NCBI GenBank assembly: GCA_002964805.2
Contig: PUDQ02000016.1
Location: 682,001 to 746,000, forward strand
Direction: 5' to 3'
From: Trametes villosa
Taxonomy: Eukaryota > Basidiomycota > Agaricomycetes > Polyporales > Polyporaceae
Length of the DNA: 64,000 nt
Translations under genes and position numbers: made by a program
Shown: piece after piece, positions 55,451-64,000 of the stretch
Layout of the letters: each line of letters starts with the position of its first letter
Numbering within the stretch: the first letter of the stretch is position 1
Notes under the pieces: generated by a model
Told to the model about the DNA's origin: nothing
Databases searched by the model: none
What the model saw: only the letters and a program-made list of their open reading frames with translations

Positions 55451-57589
55451 CGGGATCGGTGGGCGCTTAACTGCTGTCACTTCCGCTTTCGCCTGTCCAT
55501 TTGGGGGCTAACATGAAGTTCAGTAGTCGCAACATACACAACCAAAATCAACTCACAGGGTTGACGGTTTCTCCTGCTGAAGCAGGCGGCACGTTGGGCC
55601 TGCCACTCATTGGGGTTGAGAGAGAGCGCAATGGATATTCGGTGGGTCGTGAATTCGGGTGGAACGAGCAGGGATGCGTCAGATCAATCAGTCGACAGGC
55701 CTCTCACCCCATAATGAGGAGGCAGCGCGGAGAGCGCGCGCCCGACAGAGTCCCCCTTCTTCGAGCCTTCCACCCCACCCATGATGGCCGACGTCGAGTA
55801 AAGTTCGGTCCACCCGCAGTGCGAAGAACACCGTTGACAAGTCCCGAGGATGACAGCGTTACAGCAGGCCTCGCGCAGAATCAGACGCGGAATGCCACTC
55901 ACCGACCTAATAGCGTACTTCGATGGCCTTTTAAGTATCGTTTCGTAACATCGACTTGGCGCACGCGCACACCCCGTGCCTGTGGACGTTCTCAACTCCC
56001 GAGTGTTGCCGTAGAACGTGCGACCCCGGGGGCGGATCTGGGCCGGTGCGTACGTATAGGACGGGTCAGATGAGGCTGAAGAAGAGACAACTAATTCTGC
56101 CTGGCCGTGAGCCCCACGGTAGGGATACTGTTGAGGAGCGTAGTCTCATGCCGGGGTACAAAATTTACGCCCACCGCTCTTCACGTCCCCAATCGCGCCT
56201 GCACCGTTCCGGCACCCGTCCTCCGGCTCAAGAGAACGCCTCCCCATCCGTAACGCTATGCCAACTTCCAGACCAGAGCGACGGCTGTGTCGGGCGGCGT
56301 CGCGGAACGCTGACTCGCTCCTCGAGTGCATCACTCACGGCACCTCACGGCGCATCGTCCCCCGGTTATGCCACCTCGGCTGTAGTAGAAGCAGCGGGTC
56401 ATTCTGGTGTCGCGTTGACGTGATAAGGGCATCCGTGATGGTGCAATCTATCCCGGAAGAGCAGGAGAATGTATGGCGCGAGCCCTCAGTGAGGAGGCGC
56501 ATGGGAAACTGAGGGCGGGAATAATCCATACGCGTGTACTGGAGGCTCTATCGATGGTGCGAGACACGCTTCTACGCGAACATAGAATGCGCACATACCT
56601 CTGGGTGCATCATTCGGTGCTTCGACAACCATCACGAGTCCTCGCCGGGCAGGAGCACGACGAGCTTGGGAATCCAGGTACCGATGGTAATTGACGGTAC
56701 CTCGGTCTGCGGCGTCGGAAAATCGTCCACACGGACATGATCACGGTCATGGTCAATGTGTCGATCCTCGAGGGTACGCATGCGCCCCCGGCAGTGCGTT
56801 GAACAGCGATAGTATCGGCTCTGCAGGCAGGACAGATAGTAACGTTGGTCCGAGAGGGGATGCGACGGAACTTACACGCGTAAAATGAGTGCGGACACCG
56901 GCGTTCCCCTTCTTGAAGTCCTGCCCGGGTAAATCAGTGTTGGATTATTCAGCGTCCACGGCGCCCGAGCGTACCGGACTGTAAAGCGGCTGGGCTTGGC
57001 CCCCGTTGTTCCGGGCTAGAGTCTGCCGTCGCGTCTAAGGATTTGGGCAACAGAATCCGCGTTTCAGCAGCGAAATCGCGGGCGTTTTCGAGCGACGTGA
57101 ACGCAACTTACTGTAGCGAGTCGTTAGGTTGAGTGCGTCCGGAGGGGCATGCGGATCTCTACGGCAATAAGCGCATCTATAACACTCTCGGCCAGCCTCT
57201 GGTAACTGTGTAATGACTCACTCAGCGGCGATGCCTATGGCTCCGGCGTTGAAAACGCGCCCGAGGAGAGGTGGGAGATGTTGCGGAATGCGGGGAGCCT
57301 ACTTCTGCTGAACCGATTGCATCTTGGGTAGACATGTCCCGCCAGTATGGACCGACATAGAGAGACAGGCTCGAGAGACCCGCGATTGGCAAGAGACAAA
57401 TGCTGTAGTTACGACACGCGACAGCGAGTCGAAGTCAGCATGGGCTGGACTGAGCGACTTGCAGGCGCTAGGGCTTACTATATATCTCGGGGTCAGATCG
57501 CGCTGAGCTTGCTGGCGCTGCAAATGCCATGTTGTTGAGCAGGGCATGGAGTTGTAGACCGCTCTTGTGCAAGAGATGTGGATGAGCTC
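55451..57589. other. Unassigned sequence upstream of the DUF6535 gene
   Basis: Should contain the DUF6535 promoter, but no clear TATA box is seen next to 55450. The remaining 2 kb shows only short overlapping open frames. Confidence 0.4.
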
Positions 57590-57740
57590 GGCGGAGTCCG
57601 TTGAGCGCTGGTTTCATACGTCATCGGTGTTAGCGCTGGCAACCAACGATGCAGGAGCTCTTCACTTTCGCCCTCACTCGCTCGCTCGCTTGTCAGATCT
57701 GCAACGACCATACTATTCTTCCCTGTGAATCCCAGCTGGC
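57590..57740 (+). repeat. R1 family member 4 (short remnant)
   Basis: Shares the box region only: TACGTCATCGGTGTTAGCGC then TGGCAACC (57617-57644), a CT-rich CACTCGCTCGCTCGCTTGTC stretch, and ACGACCATACTATTCTTCC matching ACGGCCACGCTATTATTAATC of member 1. Homology fades after about 57740. Confidence 0.55.
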
Positions 57741-60700
57741 TGAAAACCTCTCTATGTACTCACGGTGCTGCTTCTTCTAGTCCTAAGTCTCCTTGGATGC
57801 CGTCGAGTGACTCGAGTCTGAGATGCCAGTCGCTTCGGCCTGAGTCGACCCGGACGACCGCACACCCGGGGCAACTAGCGAAACAACCGACAGCCTGCGT
57901 TCCATACTGGGAAGAGCTACACGGTCCGACAATATACGTGTATGGTGCGTAGTTATTGAGAAGAGTTTTACTTGGTCACTCAGCTGGCTCCCTACCGGCA
58001 CATTCCGCCACGGGCGGTCAACCGCTCCTCAAACAGCTGGACGTCAACTGCCAATTCACACCAATCCGTGGCAGGGAGTGGCAATATTAATGGCATACCG
58101 CCGTTTTCGAGTCTCGACTGTACATTTTCGAGCGCTGCGATTGCATAAAGGGTATCGTCAGGTGAATGTCCGCCTTGCTGCCGCGCTCGCCTTGAGGTCT
58201 CCTCTCTTCTCTAGTCTATGCGTATGCTCGGTCGCCTGAGCACATGTGCTCCCGCAGTGCGAATCCGCACCATGCCCTGCCTCCTGGTAAGTCTCCGAGC
58301 TCCGCAAATCCGGTGATATCGTAGCCTACTCTGATAGCAGCTCGCTACAGTGATCATCCAGAGCCGTTTGGAAGCGTTACCTGCAAGGTCTCCTTCAGGG
58401 CGCTCGCTTGTGAAGGCGGCTCGAGCACACATGTTTCCTGGAATTGTCCTCCCGTTTAGTACTTCCCCCATCAACCGCCCATTATTGCAATATGTCGTTT
58501 CCACGCTGTACCATGGCGAGACCTCAGTCTTCGTGAAACAGGGCTAGTTATGCATACCAGACCAGGCCCGTCTCATACAGGTCAGCTTATTCTTCCTCTC
58601 CCCGCAGACGCAACATACACGACGGACCATGCTACCGTCCCGCCTGGCGAGCGCGCCGCCAGTACATTGTATTCCCATCCAGAACTACGCCGACGCTAGC
58701 CTGCGAGTGCTCTGCCCCTTGGAACCGCGACACACAGCACCGTTGAGGACCCATGCACGCTGTGTACTCCTCAAGGTTAGCCTCTACGCTACGTGTGCGA
58801 CGCGCTAACGATAGGCACGACTCCGTCAGATATCCGCCGCAGGACTGGGACAGCCATCCGCGCTGGCCTTCCTGAGAGGGCGACAACGTCTTGAGCATCG
58901 CGCGCTGCGACGCATTACCTCGTCTGCACCCTCCACCTTACCCACTGCGTAGATGTTATATGGCTTGCATTCCCGCCGCGCCGCGCAGGAGCTAGCGCCC
59001 CTCGCCCTCCTCGCGCTCACCAACCCCAGCCTGAACGCAGGCCCGACGCGCAAGCACCCGCACACGCGTGCAAATTGCGCGCCGGACGGTTGCGCGCTGC
59101 GCATTCGCTGTCCTTTGCCTTAATTTGCTTAGCCACGTTTCTTGTCACGTCGAACTACGCAGCAGCAATATCTTCCGCCGCACGACGCTGTAGCAGGCCG
59201 AACGGCGCTCCTCCTGTCGATAGAACCCCTCGCGGGTAGGCTTTGGATAGCGAATTGCCGGACTTTGGGGTACAGGTTACATAGTGAACAAGACAATGTA
59301 CATTCATCGCATGCGCTTGTAATACATACATCTCACGAATTGGACAACCCAGCGCGGGCTGGATGCCAATCGAACGTTACGCTGTCGCGCAGGAGCTGCT
59401 AGCAACAAACGTCGGTTGCAAACAGGCGTGGAATCCTGGGCGAGGCGAACCGATGCCCTCGCCGCTAAGGCGTGATGTGCAATAGTCGTGTGCATCGCAG
59501 CGGAGAGCTGGGTATAGTACTCCTTTCTGATGGGTAGGGTAGAGGGTTGCGTACGGCGTCGTAGGGAGATCCACAAAGGGAAGCTTAGCGAGACGCAGGT
59601 GGAGAGAAGGGAGTACGAGAAAGTATAGCATATGAGTGAGATGAGCGAGCGGCATTAAGGGCGCACTATCGGGAATTGGCACGCGGCAGGACGGTATGAT
59701 GCTTGAAAGCTTGACGCCGTCGATAGGAGCAGCGGATGAAGAGTACCTGGACACAATCCAGAGTCAGCTTAATCTGACGCGGCAGGCAACGGGTTGAAAC
59801 CTCACCGTCAGCGACGACGGCCGTAGCTGGGATGTCCCGAGCATCCCTTCAGCACGCACGCATCAGTCTCAACGCTCACCGCGAACGCGATGGCGGCAAG
59901 GACGCCGGAACAGGGCGCGCCGCTGTTTCTCTTCAGGCTTCGGCGGACGATGCGCGAAGTCCGACAATCTGCAGGTACGGCTAGGTTCGTCAGGCGTCGC
60001 CCTCGTAGATAGTCTGCTCGAAACGTACGTATCGAATTCCGGAAAGACCATCAGCGCGGAAGACGTTTGCCTCGAGCTTTTGTACGACCCTTCGCACTCC
60101 CATAGCGTGGCATCTGTCGAAACGTCTGGCGGCGGTCATGATCCATTCCGCGTGGCGCGCAACGATCTCGAAGCTTCGGAGAACCGAAGTGGAGGGCGCG
60201 GCAGGAGCAGACGGCAGGCGGGCGGTCAGCCGGCGAGTGGGTCGCGGGGCTCATCAGAGGCGGGAGTATGAGAGGCGGTTTGCGGCATCGTAGATGGGCG
60301 AAGGACATGAATACGTCGAACTGGAAGGCCCACGAACAGACCCACAGCACGGCAAACCTTCCCTGGATGCTTGAGAGAGTAAATCAGAGCACAGTTTAAC
60401 GTAACCTTGCGAGCTGCACGACTCACCAGCATACTACACGTGTATCGGTAGGCTTTGCGAGGCGAGCCTCTAGGGATGTCTCCAGGAGGCGCTCCGCGGA
60501 TGGCCGTCTCCGTCACTTGCAGCAAGTATACACGCAATGGGGCCGATGGATAACTCCGTGTGTAGAGTGTGCTCCATGGGATTAGGCAGACAAGCTGACT
60601 GGCGGAAGCTCATGGCAGGTAGTAGATGCCGTTCTTGACGCAGCCGCTGCTGCACTCCCGGCAGGTCTGGCGCCGGATCGACGACGTGGGTCGTAGTCAA

Positions 60701-61258
60701 TTCGATAGGTCGTTTTACGAATATCTGCCGTTGATTGATATAGCTGCTTGTAAAGCTGGAATGGGAATATAAGGAGAGTAAGCACCGGGAATATCTGAAC
60801 AGCGATGCGCAAACCACGGTCCCCTGTAACTCGGAAGCAGACTGGGAGGAATACACTCACCGTATCGGTCAACAGGTCCTCAATCTCCGTCTCGCCGGCG
60901 CCGTGTACACCGTGTAGCCTCGTGTTCTTGGGGAGCGGCATTAGAGTGCGTCCTTGGGTGGAGCGATCGATATTCGGTGTGAATGGCGCGGCCGGGATGA
61001 CGACTGGCAGAGACTCGAACGGCAGACTGACAGCAGACTGACAGCACGGCGCTCCCATGACCTGCACAGAGTGGGTAGCTTTCCCAAGCGTGTCGCATAT
61101 TGTTGAGCAAGAAGAATCCTACAGAGCGCGAGCGACGAACGCAGGGAGAAGACGCGCAACGAGGACGACGACCATCGATCGCAGCCGCAGACTCGGCCAC
61201 GCCGGCGCGGGAGAAGCGCGGTCACGTGGCCGCGTTGTCAGGTTCTTGCCACCTTACG
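57741..61258. other. Unassigned, with exon-like stretches near 59.7-60.3 kb
   Basis: On the plus strand, 59696-59795 reads MMLESLTPSIGAADEEYLDT and onward before a stop, and about 59970-60271 reads LLETYVSNSGKTISAEDVCL then LYDPSHSHSVASVETSGGG. Both have coding-like composition and could be exons of one gene, but no convincing splice pair was found. Elsewhere nothing is recognised. Confidence 0.35.
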
Positions 61259-64000
61259 CGCGCGCGCGCCTGCCACTCTTGTTTCCCTCGCCTTCCACGC
61301 TTGTTACCGGCTACGCATCGCTCAGGCACTCGCCGCCGCGGCAAACTGACCGTAAATATATCGGGAGACTAGATCCCCTTCATTCAACAGATGTGATAGC
61401 CTGGACGCTATCCCGTACACCGGTGGGCGAAGGCGCGTAGCAGAGGTGCATCAGCTTGTCATGCCCAATTGACCGCTGGCTTCTGCAAGCACCCCTTTAG
61501 CAGGACCAGTCAGAACAGAATCACCAGAGAAAATTCGCACCATAGGCTGCGCAGATATTCCAATGGAGAGCCGCGGGACGCCGAGCCGGGGCGTTAAGCA
61601 TGTCACATTGCGCGCCCGTCGCCATCGCTCGGACGTTACTCGTGGTCGAATAGAAGGGACGACGTTTCTACTGATGTGATCTGTCAGATCAGTGTGCACG
61701 GGCGTATGAGAGCTGCTCGTAGACGACGAACGGTGTCGGCACTCACTACGTCCGTGCAGCCAGGGTTACAATGCAGGAAGCCAGGCCCTCCATCCTCACT
61801 GGTGTTCCCGCATACGGACGCGTTGCTCAGTCACTTGTACGTGGAGAGGGGTGGGGTGGAGAGGCGCGGGCGTCACGCACGAATCCGCCGGGGACGTTTT
61901 GAAATATGACAAGGCGTTGTATGTGAACAGAGAGCAGAACGGAAGAACCGGGCTTCTCCTGTCGGTTTCCGCCACAGTATCGGAGGGTGCCATGGGTTAT
62001 ACGGTCGTCCTCGCGCTGTTGCCCAACCTCTCGTCAGTGAATGACCGGAAACGGGCTGTTCTGCGCAACGTACTAGTACATGGCAGAACCGAGAATGTCG
62101 CAAGTCGGCCTGCATACAACCGGTGTCCTCGTGATGTCCAATAGCGGCCGGAAAATGGGCGGCGGATAGCGCGAGGTGTGCAAAGATTGCGCAGATATTA
62201 CCCTATCACTCTATGAAAGTTTTAATCTCGGCGGAGAAGTGTACACAGAGCGGCGGAACTCACAGAGGGAGTTAGGATTAACCGCGGTCTTGCGCAGACA
62301 ATTAAAGCAGTAATTACTAGCGTCCGATTGACCGCTCTTCTTGCTTTCAGCAGCGAAGATTTGAATTCGCACCAGTAGAGTACGCGATGTGGGCGAGGAG
62401 CTGCATGTGATCAGTGAACGAACTGGCATTCATAGAAGCTGACGTACGGTTTGAAGAGCCCCTGTCGTGGTGAAGAAAGTAACCTTGCCCTTGAGAACCT
62501 CGACCGCTCGAGCGGGGACCAGGCATGACGTTAGTTGACTGGTGCCCGCTTGTACTACGTGTACGCTTCCGCATCCTACTCTTCCATCCTCGGGAGCGCC
62601 ACAGGCTAGGCTTCACAGTCACTCATCGGGTTTCCCTGCACTGCTGAATATCTCGTCCCTATGATGATAAATTAGAGGTGTTGGCGCGAGCATGCTGGTG
62701 CCGTCTCCCGAAGATTTGAAAGTATGAAGCTGGCCTCTCCGAAGGTTGAGGTGGACCCAGAGCGACCGAGTGGAAGCAGACAGCACAGATCACAGTGCAT
62801 GTTGATTCAGCAGTTGCCAGGACACGTTGCCGGGCTATAGTCAGAAAGTTTCGCGATGCTAGAGTCACCGTATCAGACGGTAGAGCTGAGTGCGCAGTGG
62901 CAGACGCCACGAAGCAGGCGAGAGAGACGTGTAGTCGGACAAGCGCCTGAGTCTGGCCAGAGGCAGTCATGATGTCATCGACCTTAGCGCTGGGAACCCG
63001 ACGCGCGCAAACTCTCCCCTTCGCCCTCGTCTTCTCTCGCTCACTCGCTCGTCTGCGACGGCCACGCTATTATTAATCTCATCTGCAGTGCTCGCCCACA
63101 GCCTCCCCGACCTTGTTCTGCACTTACTGCTCTTCTGTCTTCGTACGGCGCAGCGATCCTTGGTACCGGTAATCCCTGGCTTCGCTCGACACCTGCTCGC
63201 AGACCTCGAAAATCTAGATCACTGGTGGGCTACACGACCAGTTTCATCTGGCGTCCAGGTAAGCAACATACGAGATATCCATCCCCCACGCTGTTACGGT
63301 GAACGTATATGCCGTGGTCATTCCTGTTCAGCGATGCGCTTTCGACATTGTCTCCCATACCAGCAGTTCGTCTGGATCCCCACCCATCCTCACCTAGAAT
63401 GGCGCATCGATGGCGGCACTGAACGACGAGAGCTAACCCATGCCACTTTTCAGTGCCTAGCCACATGACTGCCGCCCTTCAAATCAAGGGCATCAGGTGC
63501 CCGTTGCGCCCGGTTTCAGTGTCGACGTCCCCGCGCCGCCTTCAGCCCTCACCCTCACACGGACCGTCCGACATGAATCTTCCTCCCTCAGTGAGGTGCT
63601 TTTCCGCTCCCGAATCCAGATCCCTGCTTCTCCTATGATGTTCTCGGAGAACACGCGTAGCCGACCTGGCCACTCGCCCTGCCTGGGACGTCGTTAATGC
63701 TCGACGACGCCCTGCATATGATGCAGGTACGGCCCGCTTCCCTTGCGTGTGTTACCCTTGATCTCATGCACTGACGAATTTGAAGCCGCCACGTTGAAAT
63801 CTGAGCTATTGATTGCTACGCGCCCCGTCGTTCCTACGCCCGCTGGACAGGATGGCTATGACGGCCTGTGCTGGGTTCCTCGGTCTCGGCCTATCAGGCG
63901 CGTTCCCCCCTATGACGATTCAAGAGTATCCCAACCATTCCTCGCGCTCTCAGTGCGCCCGTCCAGTCGACATTCGAGGGCAGTGATGGAGCCTACGCTA
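61259..64000 (+). repeat. R1b: near-identical copy of 25707-28448, truncated by the window end
   Basis: Same content as R1a, including the box region (62978-62997) and the CAGGTAAGC donor-like site (63256). The left border follows an alternating CG run (ACGCGCGCGCGCC), so it cannot be fixed to the base. It continues beyond 64000. Confidence 0.9.

Noticed and set aside
25707..64000. The two R1 copies as long terminal repeats of one retroelement
   Set aside because: Spacing of 35.5 kb is too large, no reverse transcriptase, protease or integrase motif lies between, and internal diverged copies of the same family are present.
1..64000. CRISPR array, rRNA, tRNA or bacterial operon structure
   Set aside because: No regularly spaced repeats of that kind, no rRNA-like conserved blocks and no convincing tRNA folds were seen by eye. 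Genes carry spliceosomal introns.

Overview
The window looks like a transposon-rich region of a basidiomycete genome, most likely an Agaricomycete. The grounds are spliceosomal introns of about 45-65 nt with GTRNGT donors and YAG acceptors, a Plavaka-family DDE transposase, a very large intronless Rep-helicase (Helitron) ORF, and a DUF6535 membrane protein, a family known to me from basidiomycetes. No bacterial or viral features, rRNA or tRNA were seen.

Positions 1-4557. The 3' end of a three-exon gene enters from the left (1-670). It is followed by two tandem, diverged copies of a non-coding unit (about 1604-3200 and 3217-4270). Only the first copy carries a frameshifted N-terminal fragment of a carnitine acyltransferase.

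Positions 4558 to about 25.7 kb are a three-level nest of mobile elements. Level 1 is a Helitron. Its 3' end, read on the minus strand, is at 4558: CTGG preceded by a hairpin. It carries a seven-exon plus-strand gene of unknown function (4928-7147), which converges with a 47-bp gap on the minus-strand RepHel transposase/helicase. That transposase is split between 22763-25615 and 7195-11865. Level 2 is the element splitting it, a 10.9-kb Plavaka transposon (11870-22762) with imperfect terminal inverted repeats and a GCCC duplication. It has its own seven-exon transposase (minus) and an eight-exon second gene (plus). Level 3 lies inside transposase exon 4: a 2,615-bp element (13812-16426) whose two arms of roughly 0.95 kb are inverted repeats packed with hairpins, flanked by a 7-bp duplication. 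Removing each insert with one duplication copy restores reading frame at both levels (2,507 aa and 1,026 aa). The order of insertion can therefore be read directly, and both insertions appear recent.

Positions 25.7-64.0 kb are mostly gene-poor. A 2.74-kb sequence at 25707-28448 recurs almost identically at 61259-64000 and runs off the window. Older, eroded relatives lie near 33.3-36.0 kb, 44.5-46.7 kb and 57.6 kb and share a TGACGTCATCGACC-like box. Two genes here look intact: an 8-cysteine small secreted protein (30942-31356, minus, one 64-nt intron, TATA box) and a five-exon DUF6535 membrane protein with a duplicated Ala-rich segment (52532-55450, minus). The rest is unassigned sequence with scattered exon-like stretches.

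All exon/intron models were read by eye from splice signals and frame continuity. No database search was run.
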